A stretch of DNA of 64,000 bases. Origin: Pontibacter rufus. GTDB lineage: Bacteria > Bacteroidota > Bacteroidia > Cytophagales > Hymenobacteraceae. The stretch lies in contig NZ_JADQDR010000002.1 of assembly GCF_015694705.1 (NCBI RefSeq), positions 389,163 through 453,162 of the forward strand, given 5' to 3'. Shown piece after piece: positions 38,883 through 46,942 of the stretch. The first letter of the stretch is position 1; each line of letters starts with the position of its first letter. The notes under the pieces are model-generated. The model had not been told where the DNA came from and ran no database searches. It worked only from the letters and a program-made list of their open reading frames with translations. A program made the translations under genes and the position numbers.

Positions 38883-41800
38883 TTAGAATTTAACATTTAC
38901 CCCCAGGTTGATAATCCGTTGCTGCGGGTAGAACTGTGCATTGCCAGAGCTGGTTTCCGGGTCAAAATCCTTCACTTTGGTAAAGGTCAGCAGGTTGAAG
39001 GCATTGGCATACACTCTTACATTCTCAATTTTGATTTTAGACAGCAACTGAGAAGGCAGGTTATAGCCCAGTTCGATGTTCTTCAACCGCAGGAAGGCTG
39101 TGTTATAGAGCCAGAAATCGCTTGGGTAAAGCCCTCCGCTGACAGCGGACCCGGTTCTTGTGTCTACCCGTGGGTAAGATCCATCCGGATTGGATGGGCT
39201 CCATCTGTTATCGGCCCAGGTGCTGAAGAAATTACCGCTGATTCCTACATCGGGCAACACATACTGCCTCACCCTGCCCTGGCCCTGAAACAAGATTGAC
39301 AGATCAAAGCTCTTATACTGAGCACCCAGGTTAACTCCGTACATAATCTCCGGGATGTTGCCCAAGTCCGTTCTTACCTGATCATCTGCCGTAATTTCAC
39401 CATCCCCGTTGTAATCCTCATAAATCAGGTCTCCCAGCTGCGCTCCCGGCACATGGGGAAGCTGATCGAGCTCTTCCTGTGTCCGGAAAATACCAACAGA
39501 TTTATATAATAAGTAGGTGTTCATTGGGCCGCCTGTTTGTCTTTGGTAGTCCAGCACTTCAGGCGCTTCATCGATGAAAACTATCTCATTTTTGGCATAT
39601 GTTATATTACCCGAAATATTGTACCTGAAATCATCCGCAACCTTATCGTATCCCAGGGTTGCTTCGATACCGTTGTTGTTTACCTGCCCAATGTTTTCAG
39701 AGGGTACAAGCGGATCAGCCCCATAAGGGTTTACAATACCCGTAATGTTGGGTACGGATGCATTTCTGTTAGCCAGAATATCTCTCCGCTTCTGTTGGAA
39801 ATATATAAACTCAAAAGAGAAGTCGTTGAACAGCGTGCCTTCCAGGCCAACATCTGTTTTTTGGGCAACCTCCCACGTAATGGTTGGGTTTGCCAGCTTT
39901 ACTAAGTTTATACCTGGGTGTACTTCTCCTCCGATAACGTACCTGTTATCGAAAACATAGTTATTAATAAACTGGTTTGCCCCAACATTATCATTACCAA
40001 GTTCGCCATAAGAAGCGCGCAGCTTCAAATTATTCACAAAAGAAATACTGTTTCTGAACCAGGGCTCTTCGGATATGCGCCAGCCTACTGAAATACCCGG
40101 AAAATAGCCGTAGCGGCTGTCTGCCGGGAAGTTAGCGGAACCGTCAGCGCGCATCTGCAACTCAGCCAGGTACTTTTCTTTATAATTATAGGTTACCCGG
40201 CCTAAATAACTTCTCCTGGAAAAAACCCAGCTCCAACCTTCATTGCTCCTGTCATTCGGGCCGGTTCCTCCCTGCGAAAGCTCCGGCGTAAGCGGCGTAG
40301 GAAAGTTTCTTCTGCCGGCCTCAAAATGCTCCAGGCTGTTTTCACTTTGCTCATATCCTATAAAGGCACTGATACCATGGTCTCCGAACTGGCGTTCAAA
40401 GTTCAGCTTGATGTTAGAGGTGATCAGCGTGGTGTTTTCCTGCGCCTCAAACAACGACGCGTTGGGCTCTCCTACTGTAACCGGCCTGTAAACATCGCCG
40501 CCTTCGTAAGAATACACCACGTAAGGTTTTGTGAATGATTTTGAAAAGTTCTGTCCTTTGTCAACAGAGTAGAAGCCGTCTACAGAAAGCCCTTCTACAA
40601 ACGCAAGATCATACCTCGCCTTTAGTATCCCGTTAAAAATCAGGCGTTGGTTTTTATTCAATCCCGCTGCATCCGTCACAATCATAACCGGGTTGATACC
40701 GCCCTCTACGCCCTGAGAAGGCAAGCCATTGGGATAGCGCGCCGGAATAAAAGGGTAAGCTCTGTAAGTTTGCCAGAAAATTCCACCGGCTCCGTACTGC
40801 GGATACTGCCGGTTTTCCTGTCTGCCCGAAAGAGACAGGCCAATATTAAAGCGCTCTGTTATGTCAGCATCCAGGTTTGTTCTGAAATTGTACTGCTTAT
40901 ACTTTGTTGCACCATTTTTATAAAGGCCGTCCTGGTATACTGTACCCAGCGAAGCATAATACCTGACATTTTCTGTGCCGCCGTTCACGGAAAGGTTTTG
41001 CCTGTTTTGCAGCGCTACAGGGTTCAATACCTCATCCAGCCAGTCTGTGTCGGGGTAATTCAAGGGGTCGGAGCCATTTCTGAAAAGCTCCATTTCCTCT
41101 GGTGTGTACCGCTGGTTCAGCCCTCCCGCAGGATTGTTATAGTAATCTATTTCATTAAGTATGGTGGCGTATGTTGCGGCATCGGCAAATTCAGGCAAAC
41201 GGGTTGGAGACGAAAAGCCCTGGTTAAAGCTATAAGATACGGTAGGCTTCCCTGTTGTTCCCCGCTTTGTTGTAACCAGGATAACCCCGTTCGCCGCCCT
41301 GCTACCATAAACGGCGGCAGAGGCATCCTTCAACACCGTAATGCTTTCAATATCGTTAGGGTCCAACCGATCCAGGCCTCCTATCTGGCCGGGAACGCCA
41401 TCTACCACCACCAACACATCATTACTCCCTGTTGTTGCCAAACCCCGGATTCGGATCTCGGCGCCGTCATAGCCGGGTTCACCGCCACGGTTGTTAACAA
41501 TCACACCTGAAACGCGGCCTGCCAGCGAGTTTGCCAGGTTGGGCTGGGGGCTCTTGTTTATAGCTGCTCCTTCCACCTCGGATATGGAGCCGGTTACAGT
41601 AGCTTTCTTTTGCGTGCCGTAGCCTACCACCACCACTTCTTCCAGGGCTTTCGTATCCGTCTGCAGGCTTACGTCTATCGTTGATCTGTTGTTAATCGGA
41701 ACTTCCTGGGTCTGGTAGCCTATAAAAGAAAAGACAAGTGTGCCATCTAAACCAGGAACAGTAAGCGAATAATTGCCTTGCATGTCTGTAGGGGCCGCAG

Positions 41801-41942
41801 TAGCGGTGCCTTTCAGCAGCACGGTTACACCGGGCAAGCCCATCCCTGTTTCATCAGTTACTCTACCCTTTACAGTAGCATTTTGCGCAAGCACACTGGT
41901 TACAGAAAAAAGTGTGAGAAGAAGCACTAGCAGTAACTTCAT
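38883..41942 (-). CDS. SusC/RagA-family TonB-linked outer-membrane transporter
   Basis: The ATG at 41942 gives 1019 residues with signal peptide 'LTLFSVTSVLAQ'; an ATG 8 codons earlier (41966) is also possible. Order: carboxypeptidase-regulatory-like sandwich ('GRVTDETGMGLPGVTVLLKG'), the 'EEVVVVGYGTQ' motif, plug with 'LKDASAAVYGSRAANGVILV', then the barrel and a C-terminus 'YPQQRIINLGVNVKF'. It is closely similar to the SusC at 1150-4383 in the N-terminal 150 residues and differs more in the barrel. It is divided from the regulator by 174 bp with a candidate HTCS site. It imports the glycan cut by the GH30 and GH2 enzymes. Confidence 0.95.
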   Translation of the reverse strand: MKLLLVLLLTLFSVTSVLAQNATVKGRVTDETGMGLPGVTVLLKGTATAAPTDMQGNYSLTVPGLDGTLVFSFIGYQTQEVPINNRSTIDVSLQTDTKALEEVVVVGYGTQKKATVTGSISEVEGAAINKSPQPNLANSLAGRVSGVIVNNRGGEPGYDGAEIRIRGLATTGSNDVLVVVDGVPGQIGGLDRLDPNDIESITVLKDASAAVYGSRAANGVILVTTKRGTTGKPTVSYSFNQGFSSPTRLPEFADAATYATILNEIDYYNNPAGGLNQRYTPEEMELFRNGSDPLNYPDTDWLDEVLNPVALQNRQNLSVNGGTENVRYYASLGTVYQDGLYKNGATKYKQYNFRTNLDADITERFNIGLSLSGRQENRQYPQYGAGGIFWQTYRAYPFIPARYPNGLPSQGVEGGINPVMIVTDAAGLNKNQRLIFNGILKARYDLAFVEGLSVDGFYSVDKGQNFSKSFTKPYVVYSYEGGDVYRPVTVGEPNASLFEAQENTTLITSNIKLNFERQFGDHGISAFIGYEQSENSLEHFEAGRRNFPTPLTPELSQGGTGPNDRSNEGWSWVFSRRSYLGRVTYNYKEKYLAELQMRADGSANFPADSRYGYFPGISVGWRISEEPWFRNSISFVNNLKLRASYGELGNDNVGANQFINNYVFDNRYVIGGEVHPGINLVKLANPTITWEVAQKTDVGLEGTLFNDFSFEFIYFQQKRRDILANRNASVPNITGIVNPYGADPLVPSENIGQVNNNGIEATLGYDKVADDFRYNISGNITYAKNEIVFIDEAPEVLDYQRQTGGPMNTYLLYKSVGIFRTQEELDQLPHVPGAQLGDLIYEDYNGDGEITADDQVRTDLGNIPEIMYGVNLGAQYKSFDLSILFQGQGRVRQYVLPDVGISGNFFSTWADNRWSPSNPDGSYPRVDTRTGSAVSGGLYPSDFWLYNTAFLRLKNIELGYNLPSQLLSKIKIENVRVYANAFNLLTFTKVKDFDPETSSGNAQFYPQQRIINLGVNVKF

Positions 41943-42060
41943 CTTTTTAAATAAAAGATGTTCCATATTTAAATGTTTAAGGTTAAAAAGCAGAATCCTT
42001 TTAGTTTGTATAAGCGATTAATAGCTACAACAAATGAACACTTAAATACACTGCCGGGGA

Positions 42061-42086
42061 GGGGGTAAACTGACTTTTATAGGGGG
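42061..42086. promoter_or_regulatory. Candidate HTCS binding site: two GGGGG blocks 21 bp apart
   Basis: Two runs of five G at 42061-42065 and 42082-42086 (CCCCC on the coding strand of susC) are 21 bp apart centre to centre, two helical turns. They lie about 120-145 bp upstream of the SusC start, just after the regulator's stop codon. AraC-type DNA-binding domains bind direct repeats at this spacing. The assignment is inference. Confidence 0.4.
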
Positions 42087-42116
42087 ACAGATGTTGCGTT
42101 ATTTTCAAAATAGCAC

Positions 42117-45100
42117 TCAAATGGCCACTTCAACGCTTTTTATATAGTCAGAAGGTGAGTACCCGAACTCTTTTGAGAAGCACTGCCTGAAATACTTATC
42201 ATCATGGAAACCTACGAGACAGGCAACCTCGAATACTTTATACTTGCCGGACTTTAACAGCTTTGCTGCCTCCTGCATTTTCAGAGAACGCAGGTACGCA
42301 ACAGGGGCCGCTCCTGTCAGCACCTTTATTTTCTTAAAAACAAGTGAGCGGCTCATGTTCAGGGCTGCTGAAAGCTCGTTTACATTAAAATTGGGATTGT
42401 CGAGGTTCTCCTTGAGTATTTCATATATCCGCTGCAGGAACTTTTCGTCAAGCGTGGATTCCTGCTTTGCGGGCTGAAGGCTGTTTATACTAAAAAGATT
42501 GAGATAGAACCGCTTTAGTTTTTCCTGCGACTGCAGCAGGTTATGAAGCTTCAGCTGCAATATCTCCGGGCTGAAAGGTTTCGTCAGGTATGCATCAGCC
42601 CCTGTTTCCAAGCCCTCTTTGTGGTGGCTTAAGGCAGTCTTAGCCGTTAAAAGCACAACAGGAATATGGCTGGTACGAATATCTGCCTTTAATTCCCGGC
42701 ACATCTCAACCCCATCCATCACAGGCATCATGACATCACTTATTATAATATCCGGATGCTGCGTACGTGCCTGCTCTATACCTTCTTTTCCATTAATAGC
42801 CTCGATAAGGTAAAAACTGTCTTCCAGGTAGTCTTTCAGAAACTTTCTGATCTCTTCCTCATCCTCTACTATCAGTATTTTCTTTAAGCCTTTTCTATGG
42901 TTAATGCTTTCAGTCGGCATGTCTTCTCCTGCCGCAGGTAAAACATGCAGCAGGTGTCCCGGCAGGGCAGCAGGAAGCGGTGTTTCACTGGTAAACACAG
43001 TATCAGAGTCAAAATGCTCCTTGCCTAAAGGTATTTTAAACCCAAAAACAGCGCCTTCTCCCTCTATACTTTTCACAAACACCTGCCCCTTGTGCAACTG
43101 CACGAGCTTCTTGGAAAGCGCCAGCCCCAAGCCCGAGCTCATAGGAGCCACAGGATTACCCTGGTAGAACCAGTCGAAAACGTGCTTTAACTGGCCAGCA
43201 GGAACTCCTATACCATTGTCTTTTACTTCTACAATAGCAAAGCTGCCTTGCCCTTCTTCAACAGGCATTTCCTCGGTCCTGATGGTTACGGCAATAACGC
43301 TGCCTTTACCGATATACTTGAAGGAATTGGAAAGAAGGTTATTGAGCACCATCTCCAGCTTCTCTCTGTCGAACCATGCAAAAACGGGAATATCCGGGGT
43401 AGACAGGCTATACTCGATCTGCTTTCTTTGCGCCAGTTCTTTAAAAGAAGTATAAACCTCCTCTACAAAGGCTACCATATTATCTTCTTTTACCTTCAGC
43501 GCCATGCTGCCGGCTTCAGCCCTGCGGTAATCCAGCAGTTTGTTAATGAGACTAAGCAGCTTGTGTGCGTTCCGGTAAACGAGCTGTAGTTTTCTGCCTG
43601 CAGGAGTAGTCTGGTTTTCTTTACTCAGCATCTCCTCCAGAGGGCCGAGCATGAGCGTGAGCGGCGTTCTGAACTCGTGCGATACTTCTGTAAAAAAGCG
43701 CAGCCTTTCCCGGGCAAGCCTGCGCTCTTTTCTGCTTTGGGCTTTTGCAAGCATTAGCTTACGCCGTAGCTTTTTCTGTTTGGTGCTGAAATGATAAACT
43801 GCATAGGCCAGCCCCGCTGACAGAAGCAGATAGAGAAAGTAAGCCAGAGGGGTTCGCCAGACAGGAGGAAGCACTTTTATCTGGACGGAAGTATATTTCG
43901 TTCCCCAGGCATCATTATGGTTCGAGGCTTTAACCATAAAGGTATAGTCGCCTGGTTCCAGGTAGCGGTAAGTGGCCGTACGCTGGCCGCCTACGTAGTT
44001 CCAGTCTTTGTCCAGCCCGTCTAATTTGTAAGCGTACCTGTTCTTTTCTGTATTGGCATAATCCAAAGCGCCAAATTCAATTATAAAAACCGGCTGGTCC
44101 GGTTTCAGTATAATCTTTTTGCTTTCCCCCACCATCTGCTCATAAGGGAGAAGCCCGTCTGTTAAACCATTTAATTTTACGGACTTGTTAAACAGCTGCA
44201 AACCTGTAATTACCACTTCAGGGGTGTTTAGCCTCTCTTTTACCTGGGACGGGTAAAACAAGTTCAATCCCTCTGTGCCGCCAAATCCCATATAGCCTTT
44301 GCTCTTGCGGTACAGGGCCGAACCAGGATTAAACTGCCCGCCCTGCAGGCCGTCTGCGGCGCTGTAATTGTAAAACTTTTGCGTCTTTACCTCTAATCTT
44401 GATAGACCTTTATTCGTGCTCATCCATACATTACCCAGCAAATCCGGAAGGATGGCGTACACCGTATTGTTTGCCAAACCATTTTTCTCACTGTAGCGCG
44501 TTGTCTTTTTTCTTAACGTGTCATATACTATCAAACCATCTTCTTCCGTGCCGATCCAGAGCTTCTGATTTTCATCCATGTAAAGAGAAAAGATAACGTC
44601 GCTTGGCAAATAGCCTTTATCCTGTGGCTTATAATAGTGCTTTGTAAATGTCTGTGTGGCCCGGGAAAAGCTGTACAGGCCGCCTCCATACGTTCCGATC
44701 CAGAGCCTGCCGCCTTTGTCTTCAGCAATCGCCCTTATGTCGTTTGAGGTGATACTGCTGTTAGCCGTGTTAAAATTTTTGAAGGACCCGGTATTCTGAT
44801 TAAACAGGCTTAGACCGCCGCCATTTGTGCCAATCCAGATATTGTGCTTTGCATCTTCGAAAATAACCCGGACGTCATTTCCTCCCAGGCTTGAGGCATC
44901 GGCACGCGCATGCTTGAAATTCACAAAGGAGTCTGTCTCTTTGTTGTACAGAAATAACCCCTGTGCATAGGAGCCGAACCACAAATTATGTTCTGCATCC
45001 TGCAGCGCACAAAGAATAGCATCATCCGTCAACCCGCCGCCACCTTTACGGGCAGTATAATGCTTAAGCACCTCTCCGTCTGCACTACACTTATAAATGC

Positions 45101-46295
45101 CGCTTCCATCAGTACCCAGCCACAAGTTACCTTCACTGTCAGTACAAATACCATAGTAACGTATATCACCTTCTGCAGCAACAGCAGTTTGCCCGGAGCG
45201 AAGATGCATCTTGATAAACTTCTCTTTTTCGTTGCTTATCATGTTGATGCCGTCGCCGTAAGTGCCTACCCACATGTTATGGTCTTTGTCTTCGTATAGT
45301 GCCTGCACAGAGCGTTGGGTAAGCCTAGTTCCATCTTTGCCCTTCACCTCTGCAAAACTAAATTCACTCAGGGCCTGCACATCAAGCTGCCTGATATCCA
45401 GTTTATACACGCCCCCGTCCTGCACGCCTATCCATAGCATTTCCTTGCTGTCTTCCAGAACAGACAAAATAATGTTGCTGCCCAGTGCGTACTTTTTGGC
45501 ATCGAAAACAAAGTACCTGCCTTTCTGTCGCTGGTATAAGACTAACCCACGCGTGGTACCTATCCAAATATTATCGAAGTGGTCCTCATAAATACATTTG
45601 ATGTTAGGAGATGGCAGCGCGCTAGTTTGTGAGAGGTGTAAGACCTTTTCCGAAACAATGCCATCCTGCACCTTAAAGACATTTAGCCCCGCATCCTGCG
45701 TACCTACCCACAATAGCCCGTCACCATCCTGGTGCAGGCTGATAACCTTATTGCTCGACAAGGCCGGAAGGGTTTGCTGATTATAGGGGATAAACATGTT
45801 TTTACCCCTGTCATAATAGGAAAACCCGGCATTGTAAGAAGCTACCCATAAGTTTCCTGCCGCACTTTCAGTAATATCGCTGATGTCGTTGCCCACAATG
45901 GAGCTTTTATCACCAGGAATGTGCCGGTAATGCGTAAACCTTTCCGTTTTAGCATCAAACCGGTTCAACCCGTGTCTGGACGATACCCATAGAACACCTT
46001 CAGAGTCTTTGAAAACTTTCTGAATAAAATTACCCGTTAGAGTATAAGTATGGTCTGGATCATACTTAAAGCTTTTAAAGGCGTAGCCATCAAAACGGTT
46101 TAATCCGTCTTCGGTAGCAAACCACATCAGCCCCTTGTTGTCTTGTGTGATACTTGTTACAATCCCAAGAGACAAGCCATCCTTTACACCATATTTCTTT
46201 ATGATATTCTCGGGTTGATTCGGGATAAAAGAAGTAAGTAAAAACAAGAAACCGGCCAGGGTACATTGTCTTACCAGATGCAAAGTATCTTTCAT
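42117..46295 (-). CDS. Hybrid two-component system (HTCS) sensor/regulator
   Basis: The 1392-residue protein has one-polypeptide signalling order. A signal segment ('CTLAGFLFLLTSF') is followed by many two-component-regulator propeller repeats of the 'WIGTNGGGLSLFNQ' type (about 30-700), then a Y_Y_Y sensor domain (about 735-812) and a transmembrane helix (about 815-836). The histidine kinase has phospho-accepting H873 in 'FFTEVSHEFRTPLT', N-box 'NNLLSNSFKY' and G-box 'DNGIGVPAGQ'. The receiver has D1187 in 'IIISDVMMP'. An AraC-type DNA-binding domain (about 1279-1392) ends the protein. It senses a released oligosaccharide in the periplasm and switches on the SusCD locus that lies immediately downstream. 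All conserved catalytic residues are present. Confidence 0.96.
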   Translation of the reverse strand: MKDTLHLVRQCTLAGFLFLLTSFIPNQPENIIKKYGVKDGLSLGIVTSITQDNKGLMWFATEDGLNRFDGYAFKSFKYDPDHTYTLTGNFIQKVFKDSEGVLWVSSRHGLNRFDAKTERFTHYRHIPGDKSSIVGNDISDITESAAGNLWVASYNAGFSYYDRGKNMFIPYNQQTLPALSSNKVISLHQDGDGLLWVGTQDAGLNVFKVQDGIVSEKVLHLSQTSALPSPNIKCIYEDHFDNIWIGTTRGLVLYQRQKGRYFVFDAKKYALGSNIILSVLEDSKEMLWIGVQDGGVYKLDIRQLDVQALSEFSFAEVKGKDGTRLTQRSVQALYEDKDHNMWVGTYGDGINMISNEKEKFIKMHLRSGQTAVAAEGDIRYYGICTDSEGNLWLGTDGSGIYKCSADGEVLKHYTARKGGGGLTDDAILCALQDAEHNLWFGSYAQGLFLYNKETDSFVNFKHARADASSLGGNDVRVIFEDAKHNIWIGTNGGGLSLFNQNTGSFKNFNTANSSITSNDIRAIAEDKGGRLWIGTYGGGLYSFSRATQTFTKHYYKPQDKGYLPSDVIFSLYMDENQKLWIGTEEDGLIVYDTLRKKTTRYSEKNGLANNTVYAILPDLLGNVWMSTNKGLSRLEVKTQKFYNYSAADGLQGGQFNPGSALYRKSKGYMGFGGTEGLNLFYPSQVKERLNTPEVVITGLQLFNKSVKLNGLTDGLLPYEQMVGESKKIILKPDQPVFIIEFGALDYANTEKNRYAYKLDGLDKDWNYVGGQRTATYRYLEPGDYTFMVKASNHNDAWGTKYTSVQIKVLPPVWRTPLAYFLYLLLSAGLAYAVYHFSTKQKKLRRKLMLAKAQSRKERRLARERLRFFTEVSHEFRTPLTLMLGPLEEMLSKENQTTPAGRKLQLVYRNAHKLLSLINKLLDYRRAEAGSMALKVKEDNMVAFVEEVYTSFKELAQRKQIEYSLSTPDIPVFAWFDREKLEMVLNNLLSNSFKYIGKGSVIAVTIRTEEMPVEEGQGSFAIVEVKDNGIGVPAGQLKHVFDWFYQGNPVAPMSSGLGLALSKKLVQLHKGQVFVKSIEGEGAVFGFKIPLGKEHFDSDTVFTSETPLPAALPGHLLHVLPAAGEDMPTESINHRKGLKKILIVEDEEEIRKFLKDYLEDSFYLIEAINGKEGIEQARTQHPDIIISDVMMPVMDGVEMCRELKADIRTSHIPVVLLTAKTALSHHKEGLETGADAYLTKPFSPEILQLKLHNLLQSQEKLKRFYLNLFSINSLQPAKQESTLDEKFLQRIYEILKENLDNPNFNVNELSAALNMSRSLVFKKIKVLTGAAPVAYLRSLKMQEAAKLLKSGKYKVFEVACLVGFHDDKYFRQCFSKEFGYSPSDYIKSVEVAI

Positions 46296-46504
46296 ATATA
46301 ACAGATTTACCGTCCCCGCTTTATTCCTCTTGTAAGTATTAAATCCGACAGAGATGTCGCTCCGCCTAAATCCCGGAGCCCACCAGATACTAACATTTAA
46401 TAAAGAGTACCCTGAAAATTATGTAAGTATGATTGTTTTAGCAGTAATGTAAACTAAAATCATAACCTTTCCAATTCCCGCATTCTTCATCTTCCAGGCA
46501 AAAT

Positions 46505-46536
46505 ATTGAAAAGCATCGTCAAATCACGTATTTTTG
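46505..46536 (+). promoter_or_regulatory. Bacteroidota-type promoter for the DUF6660/TonB receptor genes
   Basis: ATTG at 46505-46508 (-33 element, consensus TTTG) and TATTTTTG at 46529-46536 (-7 element, TAnnTTTG) are 20 bp apart, the normal spacing. Transcription would begin at about the GTG start codon at 46541, so the message may be leaderless. A loose inverted repeat, TATGATTGTTTTAG with CTAAAATCATAA at about 46427-46465, lies just upstream and could be an operator. Confidence 0.5.
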
Positions 46537-46540
46537 CACC

Positions 46541-46864
46541 GTGAAAGCTTACTGCCTCTTACTGTCGCTTTTTGTATCGCTGTTATCGGTGTGGCCCTGC
46601 TGCACAGAAGATGTATGCAGCGATGCGGAAGGTATAAGCATAAGTGCAGAGGCTACTGCCGGTGCCCAGCCGGAACACCAGGACTGTACCAACTGCTCTC
46701 CCTTTCTGGCTTGTGGCGCCTGCACGGGTTTCACGGTATCAGGCAACAGCCTGTTATTGCAGCCGGCTCCGGTGGTTTCAGCAACTGCACACAGGAGCGC
46801 CACGCAGGGAAACCGCACCATCCAAATATCCGCTTCCGTCTGGCAGCCGCCAAAGCTTGGTTAA
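46541..46864 (+). CDS. Small secreted DUF6660-like protein with GTG start
   Basis: 107 residues starting at GTG 46541, with a signal peptide ('LLLSLFVSLLSVWPCC'). The mature part has a cysteine pattern ('CCTEDVCSDA', then 'DCTNCSPFLACGACTGF') and the C-terminal 'SVWQPPKLG' that I recall from DUF6660 proteins, which in Bacteroidota precede TonB receptors. Eight or more cysteines in 100 residues suggest metal binding or disulfides outside the cytoplasm. The receptor begins 79 bp downstream on the same strand, so the pair may act in metal (copper, zinc or iron) uptake. Overlapping frames on both strands are shadows. Confidence 0.78.
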   Translation: MKAYCLLLSLFVSLLSVWPCCTEDVCSDAEGISISAEATAGAQPEHQDCTNCSPFLACGACTGFTVSGNSLLLQPAPVVSATAHRSATQGNRTIQISASVWQPPKLG

Positions 46865-46942
46865 TGATTGCTTCTCTTTTCAGCCTGCGGTGGATGCCAT
46901 GCGCAGGTTTTTTAACGCATGAATCAGTAACCAGCATTATAC

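Noticed and set aside
42117..46295. Repetitive segments in the regulator as possible DNA repeats
   Set aside because: The repetition is at protein level (propeller blades) and the DNA copies are diverged.
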